This document shows positions 12,392-21,798 of a stretch of 64,000 bases of DNA, piece after piece. Numbering within the stretch: position 1 is the stretch's first letter; each line of letters begins with the position of its first letter. Source of the stretch: Mesorhizobium sp. M9A.F.Ca.ET.002.03.1.2 (lineage in GTDB: Bacteria; Pseudomonadota; Alphaproteobacteria; Rhizobiales; Rhizobiaceae); NCBI RefSeq assembly GCF_003952365.1, contig NZ_CP034443.1, positions 4,705,001-4,769,000 of the forward strand. Reading direction: 5' to 3'. The notes beneath the pieces are model-generated. The model saw nothing but the letters and a program-made list of their open reading frames with translations, made no database searches and was not told the origin of the DNA. The position numbers were made by a program, and so were the translations under genes.

Positions 12392-13015
12392 CGCCGGTCG
12401 CCGCCTCAGATCTGGAATCTCGTGGGATGGCGGGTTGTCCCGGCCATCCCCTATGTAGGGTAATTTCGCCACCGTTTCGAGAGACGCCACAACTCTCGAT
12501 CAAAGCCTTTAACCGTCTTTCGCGCGGGCAAGCAAGCGGAAAGAACAAAGACTGAACACGCTCCTGACATAAGCTGTGTACCAGCCGAGGTCTCACCAAG
12601 CGTCTGACGATCACATTTTTTGTAATCGGCTATCCAACTGTTGACGTCTCAGCCTCAGGGAGGCAGACTCCACACGTCACCGAAGCCGGCTGTCTTTCGA
12701 TGGCCTCGCTGCCCTAAGGCGCCCTGCGAGACGCCGCAGGCTTTTGCGATATGCGCTTCGGACGGCACCAGTCGCAATGGACAGAAGAGGAGAGCAGAGG
12801 AATGACTCCACCGGACAGTCCCTTGAGGCTCCAGATGTCGCTGGAGCCGCGGCAGGCATAAGTGCCAGGGTAGGCGTATACGCCGCCCGACAAACCGTGA
12901 CCTGCCTTACCCCAAAATCAGAGACTACTAGTCGGATCGTCGGCTGAACGCCGCGAAGCATCCGAAATCTAAGGCCGGCAGTGCACTCCCGGCAGATTGG
13001 ATTTTAGATCCAAGA
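12392..13015. other. Intergenic region upstream of uvrA
   Basis: No convincing gene. It contains the LexA box of uvrA at 12543-12557. Open frames at 12677-12961 (minus) and 12744-12947 (plus) overlap each other, lack ribosome sites and have unnatural composition, so they are not called. The stretch 12600-13000 may be decayed sequence. Confidence 0.5.
12543..12557 (-). promoter_or_regulatory. LexA (SOS) box of uvrA
   Basis: GAAC-AAAGACT-GAAC, which is GTTC-N7-GTTC on the uvrA strand, is the direct-repeat LexA operator of alphaproteobacteria. It lies about 150 bases before the uvrA start and fits SOS induction of excision repair. Confidence 0.85.
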
Positions 13016-13051
13016 AAGCCCCGACCGCTTGTGTAAGCAGCGGCGGGGCTG
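13016..13051 (-). terminator. Rho-independent terminator after the small exported protein gene
   Basis: On the minus strand, AGCCCCGCCGCTGCT pairs with AGCGGTCGGGGCT over a short loop, followed by TTTCTT. It lies about 55 bases beyond the stop codon at 13105. Confidence 0.7.
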
Positions 13052-13104
13052 TTCGTTTCAGATGGCGCAAGCGCACGAGTGCTTGGAGATTGTGGCAGCG
13101 ATGC

Positions 13105-13395
13105 CTACCGCTGGGGCGCCTTGATCGCGCCGGCGCTGACATCCAGAGTTATGCTGCCGGAAATCCTGACATCGGTATCGCCGATCTTGAACTGGCTGTT
13201 GCCGCCGGCGGGCAGCGTGTCATCGGGTTCGGGCTGCGGTGTCGGCCTGGCGATCCGGTAGTCGCTGGTCACGCCGGGCAGGGCGCTCTTTTGCGTCGAA
13301 TTGTCATCGGCAAATGCGTTGCCGGCCAGCAAGCAGGCACCAGCAAGGGTGGCGGCGACACGGTGCAATGAACTGGATGAACGGCTGTCGGTCAT
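13105..13395 (-). CDS. Small exported protein, unknown function
   Basis: 96 residues. The N-terminus (HRVAATLAGACLLAGNAFA) is a clear Sec signal peptide with cleavage after AFA near residue 29. The mature part is short, proline rich (ARPTPQPEPDDTLPAGG) and ends in alternating polar and hydrophobic residues that could form beta strands. No named domain is recognised. A terminator follows on the same strand. The clpP-like gene ends 77 bases upstream, so it may share that transcript or have its own promoter. Confidence 0.65.
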   Translation of the reverse strand: MTDSRSSSSLHRVAATLAGACLLAGNAFADDNSTQKSALPGVTSDYRIARPTPQPEPDDTLPAGGNSQFKIGDTDVRISGSITLDVSAGAIKAPQR

Positions 13396-13472
13396 TGCGC
13401 GGACTATAGTGTCACGCCGCGCGCGAGGCCAGACCGGCTGCGATCAAATTGCCGCATATCAGCCGGCTTGCT

Positions 13473-14078
13473 TCACGCCGCCTTCTTGCGCGTATCGAAA
13501 ACATGGTCGACGAGACCCCATGCCTTGGCTTCCTCGGCGGTCATGAAATAGTCGCGGTCGAGCGTGCGCTCGACCTCTTCGAACGTGCGGCCGCAGTGAT
13601 GCGCATAGAGTTCGGTCATGCGCTTCTTGGTGCGCAGGATGCCTTCGGCGTGACGCTGGATATCGGAAGCCTGGCCCTGAAAGCCGCCCAGCGGCTGGTG
13701 CAGCACGATGCTGGTGTTGGGCAGCGCGATACGCCGGCCTGGCGTGCCCGCCATCAGCAGGAAGGAGGCCATCGAGGCGGCAAAGCCCATGCAGACCGTC
13801 GATACCGGGCAGGAAATGTACTGCATTGTGTCATAGATGGCGAAGCCGCTGGTCACCACGCCGCCCGGCGAGTTGATGTAGAGCGATATCTCCTTGTCGG
13901 GATTGTCGGATTCCAGCGACAGAAGCTGGGCACAGACCAGCGCCGACACGCCGTCGTTGATCTCTCCGTTGATGAAGACGATGCGCTCGCGCAGCAGCCG
14001 CGAGAAAATGTCGAAGGCGCGTTCTCCGCGGCTCGACTGCTCGATCACCATCGGCACTAGGTTGGCAAAACCGCTCAT
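13473..14078 (-). CDS. clpP: ClpP-family serine protease (paralogue)
   Basis: Self-compartmentalising peptidase subunit, normally working with a ClpA/ClpX unfoldase. The 201-residue sequence keeps the catalytic triad: Ser102 in GFAASMASF, His127 in VLHQPLGG and Asp176 in LDRDYF. It has no ClpX, Lon or trigger-factor neighbour, unlike the main chromosomal clpP. It sits downstream of an SRPBCC gene and an ArsR regulator on one minus-strand transcript (21-base gap), so it is probably a secondary, conditionally expressed ClpP. That role is inference. Confidence 0.92.
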   Translation of the reverse strand: MSGFANLVPMVIEQSSRGERAFDIFSRLLRERIVFINGEINDGVSALVCAQLLSLESDNPDKEISLYINSPGGVVTSGFAIYDTMQYISCPVSTVCMGFAASMASFLLMAGTPGRRIALPNTSIVLHQPLGGFQGQASDIQRHAEGILRTKKRMTELYAHHCGRTFEEVERTLDRDYFMTAEEAKAWGLVDHVFDTRKKAA

Positions 14079-14099
14079 CGCTTTTCTCCGTTGTGTCGC

Positions 14100-14570
14100 T
14101 CAGGCCGCACGCAGGAAGAGGCGAGGCGTGTTCGCGGCAATGGTCTGTTTGGGGCCGTGTGCATTGAGCGAAAGCCGGCAACCGGCGCCCACTATCGCAA
14201 CCGCAGCTACTCGCGCAAATCCATCGTGGACGATGCGCAGATGCGTGCCGCCCGACACGGTGCGGTCGAGCGTGAAGGTGACGATGCTGTCCAGTGGGCT
14301 GTCCGGTGGGCCGCCGAGCGGATCCGGCGCATCGCCTGGGGCCGGCCGCTCCCGCCAGGAGTAGCGCAGCAGGCGTTCGGGCTCGGCGTCGAGGATCTCG
14401 CACTCGATCGGCGCGTCCGGCCTGGTGAAGGCAAAGCGGCTGCCGATCTCGGGGTTGATGTCGTTCGGCATCATCCAGGCCGCAAGCAGGTCCGGCACCG
14501 TCAGCGCCCGCCACACTTTTTCCGGCGGGTCTGGAAGCTCGCACTCGAACTCGATCGAATCTGACGTCAT
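14100..14570 (-). CDS. SRPBCC / AHSA1-like START-fold protein
   Basis: 156 residues. The pattern (FECELPDPPEKVWRALTVPDLLAAWMMPNDI, then GSRFAF and a GGTHLRIVHDGF strand-helix end) is that of activator-of-Hsp90-ATPase-like SRPBCC proteins, which form a hydrophobic cavity. The ligand is unknown. It overlaps the upstream ArsR gene by four bases (ATGA), the common ArsR-SRPBCC pairing in bacteria. Beyond about residue 118 it continues with a less conserved tail. Confidence 0.85.
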   Translation of the reverse strand: MTSDSIEFECELPDPPEKVWRALTVPDLLAAWMMPNDINPEIGSRFAFTRPDAPIECEILDAEPERLLRYSWRERPAPGDAPDPLGGPPDSPLDSIVTFTLDRTVSGGTHLRIVHDGFARVAAVAIVGAGCRLSLNAHGPKQTIAANTPRLFLRAA

Positions 14571-14881
14571 TGGTCCATATCCTTCAAAACCGCCTTGAGC
14601 CTTTCGATACGCTCGGGCCAGAATGCACGGTAGCGCTCGATCCAGCCGAGCAGTGGGTCAAGCCCTTGCGGATCGGCACGATAATAGGCGTTGCGGCCGG
14701 CTCGCCGCTCGACCACCAGGCCGGCGCCGCGCAGCACCGCGAGATGCTGCGACACCGCCGGTTGCGACACTGTCATGCCGCTGCGCAGTTCCGAGACCGT
14801 CATCTCGCCGGCGGCGAGCCGCTCGTAGACGGCGCGGCGCGTTGGGTCGGAAAGCGCTCGAAAAATCTCTGCTTCAATCAT
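14567..14881 (-). CDS. ArsR-family transcriptional regulator
   Basis: 104-residue winged helix-turn-helix repressor. EIFRALSDPTRRAVYERLAAG opens the domain and the recognition helix is VSQPAVSQHLAVLRGAGLV near 37-56, followed by the wing RRAGRNAYYRAD. The metal-binding ELCVCDL motif of ArsR/SmtB proteins is absent, so it belongs to the non-metal group usually paired with SRPBCC proteins. It is first in the ArsR-SRPBCC-ClpP operon and has a palindrome immediately upstream, suggesting autoregulation. Confidence 0.9.
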   Translation of the reverse strand: MIEAEIFRALSDPTRRAVYERLAAGEMTVSELRSGMTVSQPAVSQHLAVLRGAGLVVERRAGRNAYYRADPQGLDPLLGWIERYRAFWPERIERLKAVLKDMDQ

Positions 14882-14890
14882 GTTAGAAGC

Positions 14891-14906
14891 ATAAGTCTAC
14901 ACTTAT
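14891..14906 (-). promoter_or_regulatory. Probable ArsR operator
   Basis: ATAAGT-CTAC-ACTTAT is a perfect 6-bp inverted repeat ten bases before the ArsR start codon. Its form and position fit an autoregulatory operator for a dimeric winged-helix repressor. Confidence 0.55.
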
Positions 14907-14999
14907 TGGTTTGGCAAGCGGTCTTTTCGCGCCCATATGAATGGCATGGAGATGGAGACGATTGCTGACATTCCTTGACAATGGCAGCCGAAGGAAATA

Positions 15000-15014
15000 G
15001 AACGAAAAGAGAAC
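15000..15014 (+). promoter_or_regulatory. LexA (SOS) box of ssb
   Basis: GAAC-GAAAAGA-GAAC matches the alphaproteobacterial LexA operator. It lies about 100 bases before the ssb start. Together with the box at 12543 it makes uvrA and ssb two SOS targets. Confidence 0.8.
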
Positions 15015-15117
15015 AAAAACCTTGTGGGAAAAAGCAGCCACAGCAGGCGGGGATTATCCGCAGCCTGTAAGGTGCGTGCGACAGAAATTTGGTTTCGGAT
15101 GAGCGCGGAGAAGTATC

Positions 15118-15630
15118 ATGGCGGGTAGCGTCAACAAGGTCATTCTGGTGGGCAATCTCGGGGCGGACCCGGAAATCCGCCGTTTGAATTCGGGTGACCC
15201 GGTCGTCAACATCCGCGTCGCCACGTCGGAAAGCTGGCGCGACAAGAATTCCGGCGAGCGCAAGGAAAAGACCGAGTGGCACAATGTCGTCATCTTCAAC
15301 GACCAGATCGCCAAGGTAGCCGAGCAGTACCTGAAGAAGGGCATGAAGGTTTATGTGGAGGGCCAGTTGCAGACGCGCAAATGGCAGGACCAGACCGGCA
15401 ATGACCGCTACACGACCGAAATCGTGCTGCAGAAATTCCGTGGCGAGCTGCATATGCTCGACGCGCGCGGGCAGGGCGAGGGCGGTCAGGTCGGCAACTA
15501 TGCCGGTGGCGGCAGCAGCCGCGGTTCCGATTTCGGCCAATCAGGTCCGGGCGAGAGTTTCAATCGCGGCGGCGGCAATAAGGGCGGTGGTGGCGCCTCG
15601 CGCGAACTCGACGACGAAATCCCGTTCTGA
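15118..15630 (+). CDS. ssb: Single-stranded DNA-binding protein
   Basis: Coats single-stranded DNA in replication, repair and recombination. The 170-residue product has an N-terminal OB fold (residues 1-110, with [25 protein letters not shown] and [11 protein letters not shown]), a glycine-rich flexible linker and the conserved acidic tip DDEIPF that recruits partner proteins. Start ATG at 15118. A LexA box lies upstream and a perfect hairpin about 60 bases downstream. Confidence 0.97.
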   Translation: MAGSVNKVILVGNLGADPEIRRLNSGDPVVNIRVATSESWRDKNSGERKEKTEWHNVVIFNDQIAKVAEQYLKKGMKVYVEGQLQTRKWQDQTGNDRYTTEIVLQKFRGELHMLDARGQGEGGQVGNYAGGGSSRGSDFGQSGPGESFNRGGGNKGGGGASRELDDEIPF

Positions 15631-15690
15631 TTTCTCGGGGCGGATGGCTCTGCGTGAGCTAGCAACGCTAGTTGTTGAGACCATTCATTA

Positions 15691-15725
15691 GCGTCCCGAA
15701 AATCTGTCCTGGGTTTTCGGGACGC
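15691..15725 (+). terminator. Hairpin downstream of ssb
   Basis: GCGTCCCGAAAA (15691-15702) and TTTTCGGGACGC (15714-15725) form a perfect 12-bp stem around an 11-base loop. There is no T-tract beyond it, but the internal A/T run may serve as one. Terminator is the likeliest role. Confidence 0.5.
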
Positions 15726-15763
15726 AGTGCATTTAAGCGGCGCGCGGTGAAAGGACGTATCAG

Positions 15764-16189
15764 GTGAAAGCACGGGTCAAATGGGTCGAGGAGCGCACCT
15801 TTGTCGGCGAGTCCGGCAGCGGTCACAAGGTGGTGCTGGGGACCGCGTTCGGGCCGGACGGCAAGACGCCGGGGCCGAGCCCGATGGAACTGGTGCTGCT
15901 CGGCACTGGCGGCTGCTCGGCTTACGATGTGGTCCACATCCTCGAAAAGGGGCGCGAGGCGGTCGAGGACTGCGTGGTCGAGCTCGACGCCGACCGGGCG
16001 GAGACCGATCCCAGGGTGTTCACGCGCATCCATATGCACTTCATCGTCAAGGGTCGGGCGCTCTCACCCGACAAGGTGAGGCGGGCAATCGATCTCTCGA
16101 TCGAAAAATACTGCTCGGCTTCGGCGATGATGGCCAAGACCGCCGAGATCACCCACGACTTTGAAGTCATCGACACCACGGCGAAGTAG
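15764..16189 (+). CDS. OsmC-family peroxiredoxin-like protein
   Basis: 141 residues of the OsmC/YhfA fold. Cys51 in LGTGGCSAYDVVHIL and Cys117 in EKYCSASAMM are the usual pair of redox cysteines, so thiol-dependent hydroperoxide reduction is possible. YhfA-type members also lack proven activity, so the substrate is open. It stands alone between ssb and a convergent MarC-like gene whose end lies nine bases away. Confidence 0.88.
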   Translation: MKARVKWVEERTFVGESGSGHKVVLGTAFGPDGKTPGPSPMELVLLGTGGCSAYDVVHILEKGREAVEDCVVELDADRAETDPRVFTRIHMHFIVKGRALSPDKVRRAIDLSIEKYCSASAMMAKTAEITHDFEVIDTTAK

Positions 16190-16198
16190 GGCACGTTC

Positions 16199-16828
16199 CT
16201 ACCCCGCCATCAGCGCCTTGATGCCGTCGGCGACGAACTGCACGGCGAGTGCCGCCAGGATGACGCCGAGCAGCCGCGTCAGGATCGAGCGGCCGGTATG
16301 GCCGAGGATGCGGTCGATGCGCTCCGACAGAATGAACACCATGTAGGTGATGACCAGGCAGATCGCGATGATGCCGACAAGGGCCGCCTGGGCGCCAAAA
16401 CCCTGAAACGAGCCGGACAGCAGGACGGTCGCTGAAATCGCGCCTGGACCGGCGATCAGCGGGATCGCCAGCGGAAAGGCGGCGATGTTGTGGATCATGT
16501 CCCTGGTGATGGCGACGTCGCCGATCTTCTCCTTGCGGTCCTGCCGACGCTCGAACACCATTTCGAAGGCAATGAAGAACAGCAGGAACCCGCCGGCGAC
16601 ACGGAAGGCCGGCAGCGTGATGCCGAACACCGACAGGATCGACGCGCCGGCGATTGCGAACAGCGCCATCACCAGAAAGCCGATGATAGAGGCGCGCACC
16701 GAAACCTGGTTGCGCTCTTCGCGGTTCATGCCGCGTGTCACGGCGAGGAAGAGAGGCGCCAGGCCGGGCGGGTCGATGGTCACGAGAATGGTGACGAAGG
16801 CGTTGAACAGGCTGTCGAAGCTCGGCAT
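16199..16828 (-). CDS. MarC-family inner-membrane protein
   Basis: 209 residues with six hydrophobic segments. The motifs FVTILVTIDPPGLAPLFLAVT and the second-half IPLIAGPGAISA are typical of the MarC/YchE family, whose transport function is not established. Start ATG at 16828. A longer frame reaching 17263 continues upstream antisense to nothing conserved and is not used. Next upstream on this strand is the gene at 16905. Confidence 0.9.
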   Translation of the reverse strand: MPSFDSLFNAFVTILVTIDPPGLAPLFLAVTRGMNREERNQVSVRASIIGFLVMALFAIAGASILSVFGITLPAFRVAGGFLLFFIAFEMVFERRQDRKEKIGDVAITRDMIHNIAAFPLAIPLIAGPGAISATVLLSGSFQGFGAQAALVGIIAICLVITYMVFILSERIDRILGHTGRSILTRLLGVILAALAVQFVADGIKALMAG

Positions 16829-16904
16829 CTCTGACCCTCCCCGCCGGGCCGTGCCCGAGACCCTGCATTGGTAGAGCAAAGCAGCGTCAGGGGAAACCGT
16901 GCGA

Positions 16905-17441
16905 TCAACTGTTGGTCGCGCGGCGCGCCAGGAACTCGACTTCGAGCCGCCAGGTGGCGCCGCCGTCCTGTGAGCGTTCGCCCAGCCAGCGGAACGAGTT
17001 TTCGGTGATGCGGGAAAAGCTCCAGCGTACCGAAGCGCCAGTGCCGTCTGCGCCTTGCTGGACGATGGTGTCACCTTCGGCGCGGCCGAGTTGGCGGCTG
17101 TAATATTGGTTGCGCGGATCGCTCCAGAAGATGTGCCAGGCATCGACGACGGGGTCATAGACACGCAATGTCGTGCCATAGAAGGTCCATTTGCCGAGCG
17201 AAGGCGAGGGGCCTGCATCGCGCGCCGGCAGGATCCATACGTCCTGGATCGCCTTGCCTTCAAGAACCCAGCCGAAATGCACCTCGCCGCGCCCTGTCAG
17301 CATCTGGCCGTCTTCGAGATGGCGCGTGGCATCGAATGTCCAGGCGCCGACGAAGCGGCCGTAAAGGTTCAGCTTTTCGGCAAGGTTCGCGGCCGGCCCG
17401 TCGCTGAGAAGGGCATCGGCAAAGGAAGATGAATTGAACAT
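16905..17441 (-). CDS. Conserved-type beta-rich protein, unknown function
   Basis: 178 residues with an aromatic-rich, beta-strand pattern (GRFVGAWTFDATRHLEDG, HFGWVLEGKAIQDVWI, YYSRQLGRAEGDTIV, RWLGERSQDGGATW). It resembles lipocalin-like or DUF1579-like small-molecule-binding folds, but I cannot assign a family. It has no signal peptide. It is divergent from the AraC regulator at 17527 with 85 bases between the starts, so the regulator may control it. Confidence 0.7.
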   Translation of the reverse strand: MFNSSSFADALLSDGPAANLAEKLNLYGRFVGAWTFDATRHLEDGQMLTGRGEVHFGWVLEGKAIQDVWILPARDAGPSPSLGKWTFYGTTLRVYDPVVDAWHIFWSDPRNQYYSRQLGRAEGDTIVQQGADGTGASVRWSFSRITENSFRWLGERSQDGGATWRLEVEFLARRATNS

Positions 17442-17526
17442 GGTTTCGGCCTCGTTCTGTCAGGAGACCAGCGGGATTAGGCCCTGGCAGCTTCTTGCGC
17501 TTGGGAAAAATTGCTATGTTTCAGCC

Positions 17527-18384
17527 ATGGCAACCGCGCGGATTTTGACGTCTGGACCCGATTGGGAAGTGTCGGATGTGGTCTGCACCGCCGGCGCCGC
17601 CGACCCGCCGTTCGAGGAAGAGCATCGCAGCTTCTGCGTCGCCGCGGTGACCAGCGGCACCTTCCGTTACCGCGCATCCCAGGGTACGGCGATGCTGGCG
17701 CCGGGCGCGCTCCTGCTCGGCAATCCCGGTACATGCTACGAGTGCGGGCACGAGCATGGCGCCGGCGACCGCTGCCTCTCCTTCCATTTCGGGCCGGCCT
17801 ATATGGAACGGATCGTCGCCGACGTGCCGGGCGTGAAGACGCTGGCCTTCGGGGCGCCGCGGCTGCCGTCCTTGCCAGCGCTGGCGCCGCTGCTGGCCGA
17901 GGCGGAAGCCGCGCGGGAGACAGCCGACATCGACGCGTTCGAGGAACTCGGTTTGCGCATTGCCGGCGCGGCCGTCACTGCCGCCTCCGGTGCCGCGCAC
18001 GCCGGTCGGTCGCCGAGCCGGCGCGACCAGAAACGCGTCGCCGAAGCCGTGCGGCGTATCGAGCTTGATGCCGAAAGGCCGGTCTCGCTTGCCGAGCTTG
18101 CCAGCGAGACGGCGACCAGTCCCTACCATTTCCTGCGCACCTTCCGGCATGTAGCGGGCACGACGCCCTACCAGTTCCTGCTGAAAACCCGACTGCACAG
18201 AGTGGCGGTGCGGCTGCGCATGTCGGACGAGTCGATCTCGACGATCGCCTTCGAGGCAGGCTTCAACGATCTGTCGACCTTCAACCGCCGTTTCCGGCGC
18301 GTGATGGGGGAGGCGCCCGGCGCTTATCGGGCCCGCCGGCGAGGCGATAAAGTGCCGAACATATCTGCCGTTCCGGCTTTGTGA
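17527..18384 (+). CDS. AraC-family transcriptional regulator
   Basis: 285 residues. An N-terminal cupin-like sensing domain (FEEEHRSFCVAAVTSGTFRYR, then GALLLGNPGTCYECGHEH with a Cys/His-rich stretch near 66-74) precedes two C-terminal helix-turn-helix motifs (VSLAELASETATSPYHFLRTF and SISTIAFEAGFNDLSTFNRRF). The CYECGHEHGAGDRC segment could bind a metal or sense redox state, but this is inference. The ATG at 17527 fits the family start; an in-frame extension to 17434 would overlap the divergent gene. Confidence 0.9.
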   Translation: MATARILTSGPDWEVSDVVCTAGAADPPFEEEHRSFCVAAVTSGTFRYRASQGTAMLAPGALLLGNPGTCYECGHEHGAGDRCLSFHFGPAYMERIVADVPGVKTLAFGAPRLPSLPALAPLLAEAEAARETADIDAFEELGLRIAGAAVTAASGAAHAGRSPSRRDQKRVAEAVRRIELDAERPVSLAELASETATSPYHFLRTFRHVAGTTPYQFLLKTRLHRVAVRLRMSDESISTIAFEAGFNDLSTFNRRFRRVMGEAPGAYRARRRGDKVPNISAVPAL

Positions 18385-18575
18385 GGCCAAATTGCCCCAA
18401 CAATGAGCTTGGCGCAGGCGGCCACGAAATGCGCCTCGGCCATATCGTCGCAATCATCGGTATCCTTTTGAAATCACCACAAAAATGGACATTGGAAAAG
18501 TGCCGCCGACATTGGAGTTTCAGCCGCGCTTCCTATATAAGCACCAAGTGATTCCTGATTAGATTGTGACCTGAT

Positions 18576-21383
18576 TTGACCGACCAGAAGACACCGCGCG
18601 GCGCCGACGGCGGCCCGACCGGCATCGAGCCGATATCGATCATCGAGGAGATGCAGCGCTCCTATCTCGATTACGCCATGAGCGTGATCGTCAGTCGTGC
18701 CCTGCCCGACGTGCGCGACGGGTTGAAGCCGGTGCATCGACGCATTCTCTACGCCGCTCATGAGAGCGGCTACCACTGGAACCGCAAATATGTGAAATCG
18801 GCGCGCCCGGTCGCCGACGTGATGGGTAAATACCATCCGCATGGCGACGCCTCGATTTACGACGCCTTGGTGCGCATGGCGCAGGACTGGTCGCTGCGTG
18901 TGCCGCTGATTGACGGGCAGGGCAATTTCGGCTCGATCGACGGCGATCCGCCGGCGGCGATGCGTTATACCGAATCGCGGCTGACCAAGGTCGCGCATGA
19001 ATTGCTGGAGGACATCGACAAGGAGACCGTCGATTTCCAGGACACTTATGATGCGTCCGGCAGCGAGCCGAAAGTCCTGCCGGCGCGGTTTCCCAACCTG
19101 TTGGTCAACGGCTCCGGCGGCATCGCCGTCGGCATGGCCACCAACATCCCTCCGCACAATCTGGGCGAGGTCTGCAACGGCGCGATTGCCCTCATCGACA
19201 ATCCGGCGATCGATCTGCCGGCGCTGATGGAGATCATTCCGGGGCCGGATTTCCCGACCGGCGGCATCGTGCTCGGCCGCTCGGGCATCTACAGCGCCTA
19301 TTCGACCGGCCGCGGTTCCATCGTCATGCGCGGCCGCGTCAACATCGAGGCGCGCGGCAACGACCGTGAATCGATCGTCATCACCGAAGTTCCCTACCAG
19401 GTGAACAAGTCGTCGATGATCGAGAAGATGGCCGAGCTTGTGCGCGAGAAGCGCATCGAGGGCATTTCCGACATCCGCGACGAGAGCGACCGCCAAGGCT
19501 ACCGCGTCGTCATCGAACTGAAGCGCGACGCTGTCGCCGACGTCATCCTCAATCAGCTCTACCGTTTTACGCCGCTGCAGACGTCGTTCGGCGCCAATAT
19601 GGTGGCGCTGAACGGCGGCAAGCCGGAACTGTTGACGCTGCTCGACATGCTGAAGGCGTTCGTCGCCTTCCGCGAGGAGGTGATCAGCCGGCGCACGAAA
19701 TTCCTGCTGCGCAAGGCGCGCGACCGTGCCCATGTGCTGGTCGGCCTTGCCATTGCCGTCGCCAATATCGACGAGGTCATAAAGCTGATCCGCAGCGCGC
19801 CGGATCCGCAGACGGCGCGCGAGCAGTTGATGGAGCGGCGCTGGCCTTCGGGCGACGTCGAATCGCTGATCCTGCTGATCGACGATCCGCGCCACCGCAT
19901 CAACGAGGACGGCACCTACAATCTGTCCGAGGAACAGGCGCGCGCCATCCTCGAACTGCGCCTGCAGCGCCTGACCGCGCTCGGCCGCGACGAGATCGCC
20001 GACGAGTTGAACACGATCGGTGCGGAGATCGTCGATTACCTCGACATCCTGTCGTCACGCGCCCGCATCCAGCAGATCGTCAAGGACGAGCTCATCGCCG
20101 TGCGCGACGAGTTCGGCACGCCACGCCGCACCGAACTCTCCGAGGGCGGGGCTGACATGGAAGACGAGGACTTGATCCAGCGCGAGGACATGGTCGTGAC
20201 GGTCAGCCATTCCGGCTACATCAAGCGCGTGCCGCTGTCGCTCTACCGGGCGCAGCGCCGCGGCGGCAAGGGCCGCTCCGGCATGTCGACCAAGGAAGAG
20301 GATTTCGTCACCCGGCTGTTCGTCGCCAATACGCACACGCCGGTGCTGTTCTTCTCCTCGCGCGGCATCGTCTACAAGGAAAAGGTCTGGCGCCTGCCGA
20401 TCGGCAACCCGCAGTCACGCGGCAAGGCGCTGATCAACATGCTGCCGTTGGAGCAGGGCGAGCGCATCACCACCATCATGCCGCTGCCCGAGGACGAGAC
20501 GAGCTGGGGCGAACTCGACGTGATGTTCGCCACGACGCGCGGCACGGTGCGCCGCAACAAGCTGTCGGACTTCGTCCAGGTCAACCGCAACGGCAAGATC
20601 GCCATGAAGCTGGATGAGGAAGGCGACGAGATTCTCGGCGTCGAGACCTGCACCGACAATGACGACGTGCTTTTGACCGCAAGCTCCGGCCAGTGCATCC
20701 GCTTTTCGGTCAGCGACGTGCGCGTCTTCCAAAGCCGCAATTCGGTCGGCGTGCGCGGCATCGCCATGGCCGACACCGACAGGGTGATCTCGATGGCGGT
20801 GATCGAGCATGTCGATGCATCGCCCGCCGAGCGCGCCGCCTATCTCAGGCGGGCGGTCGCCGAGCGCCGGCTCGCCGCCGGCATTGCTGCCGGCGAGGAA
20901 GAGGAAATCGCGCTGACCAACGAAGAGGTCGGCGAGGAGGCGGAGCTTTCCGATGAACGCTATGAATTCCTCAAAGTGCATGAGCAGTTCGTGCTGACGG
21001 TGACGGAGTATGGCTACGGCAAGCGTTCGTCGTCTTACGACTTCCGCCTCACGGGCCGCGGCGGCAAGGGCATCCGCGCCACCGACGTGTCGAAGGCGGC
21101 TGAAATCGGCCAATTGGTTGCGACCTTCCCGGTCGGCAATGACGACCAGATCATGCTTGTTTCGGATGGCGGCACCGTCATCCGCGTGCCGGTCAACGGC
21201 ATTCGTTTCGCCAGCCGCGCCACCAAGGGCGTGACCATCTTCAACACGGCCGACGGCGAAAAAGTCGTTTCGGTGGAGCGTATATCGGAACCGCAATCGG
21301 ACGAGGAAGCAGAAGAGGGTGTCGAGAGCGACGCCGGCCCGGATACTGGCACCGAAGAGGCTGGTCCGGATAACGCCGAATGA
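18576..21383 (+). CDS. gyrA: DNA gyrase subunit A
   Basis: Type II topoisomerase subunit that cuts and rejoins DNA while GyrB hydrolyses ATP. The 935-residue protein carries the catalytic tyrosine Tyr131 in [10 protein letters not shown], followed by a long coiled-coil region and a C-terminal beta-pinwheel; the GyrA box appears as RRGGKGRSG. The quinolone-pocket segment reads [10 protein letters not shown], with Ala92 where E. coli has Ser83. The start is TTG at 18576, as no in-frame ATG lies nearby. The acidic tail after the pinwheel is long. Confidence 0.96.
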   Translation: MTDQKTPRGADGGPTGIEPISIIEEMQRSYLDYAMSVIVSRALPDVRDGLKPVHRRILYAAHESGYHWNRKYVKSARPVADVMGKYHPHGDASIYDALVRMAQDWSLRVPLIDGQGNFGSIDGDPPAAMRYTESRLTKVAHELLEDIDKETVDFQDTYDASGSEPKVLPARFPNLLVNGSGGIAVGMATNIPPHNLGEVCNGAIALIDNPAIDLPALMEIIPGPDFPTGGIVLGRSGIYSAYSTGRGSIVMRGRVNIEARGNDRESIVITEVPYQVNKSSMIEKMAELVREKRIEGISDIRDESDRQGYRVVIELKRDAVADVILNQLYRFTPLQTSFGANMVALNGGKPELLTLLDMLKAFVAFREEVISRRTKFLLRKARDRAHVLVGLAIAVANIDEVIKLIRSAPDPQTAREQLMERRWPSGDVESLILLIDDPRHRINEDGTYNLSEEQARAILELRLQRLTALGRDEIADELNTIGAEIVDYLDILSSRARIQQIVKDELIAVRDEFGTPRRTELSEGGADMEDEDLIQREDMVVTVSHSGYIKRVPLSLYRAQRRGGKGRSGMSTKEEDFVTRLFVANTHTPVLFFSSRGIVYKEKVWRLPIGNPQSRGKALINMLPLEQGERITTIMPLPEDETSWGELDVMFATTRGTVRRNKLSDFVQVNRNGKIAMKLDEEGDEILGVETCTDNDDVLLTASSGQCIRFSVSDVRVFQSRNSVGVRGIAMADTDRVISMAVIEHVDASPAERAAYLRRAVAERRLAAGIAAGEEEEIALTNEEVGEEAELSDERYEFLKVHEQFVLTVTEYGYGKRSSSYDFRLTGRGGKGIRATDVSKAAEIGQLVATFPVGNDDQIMLVSDGGTVIRVPVNGIRFASRATKGVTIFNTADGEKVVSVERISEPQSDEEAEEGVESDAGPDTGTEEAGPDNAE

Positions 21384-21451
21384 ACACCAAAGCCGAATAA
21401 GCACCAAATACGGCAACGCCGACCCGATGGGTCGGCGCGATGCCTGTGAAT

Positions 21452-21604
21452 TCAGAAGTGGCGATAGGGCTTGCGGATACCGAAGCCTTCGAACCGCTTG
21501 ATATTGGCCTTGGCGCGGACGCGCACTGCTTCCTGATGCAGCCCGAATACGGTGGCGATCAGCATGGCGACGGTCATTGCGGTGGCGAGCATGTAGATCA
21601 GCAT
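21452..21604 (-). CDS. Small membrane protein, 50 residues
   Basis: An ATG at 21604, preceded by a strong Shine-Dalgarno (CAGGAGAA), opens a 50-codon frame. Residues 1-20 form a hydrophobic helix (MLIYMLATAMTVAMLIATVF), followed by a basic tail (VRVRAKANIKRFEGFGIRKPYRHF). It is probably a single-span inner-membrane protein with a positively charged cytoplasmic end. No function is known. It is convergent with gyrA. Confidence 0.7.
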   Translation of the reverse strand: MLIYMLATAMTVAMLIATVFGLHQEAVRVRAKANIKRFEGFGIRKPYRHF

Positions 21605-21798
21605 GTGCGTGTTCTCCTGCGCCTAACAACGTCTAAATGGGGTTTTGGTTTCATCTTCTGAAGCTGCAATCTAGTGAACGCTGCGTGAAGCCTTCGTGAT
21701 CGGCCCGTTCATCTGTCGTTCATCTCGACCAAAAGGTTCACGGGCAACCTGCTGATCGGATTTGCCTTTGCGAGCGAGGCTCGCTAGAAGCACCTGCC

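Noticed and set aside
12677..12961. 94-residue minus frame and overlapping 67-residue plus frame upstream of uvrA
   Set aside because: They overlap each other on opposite strands, have no Shine-Dalgarno and no domain-like pattern.
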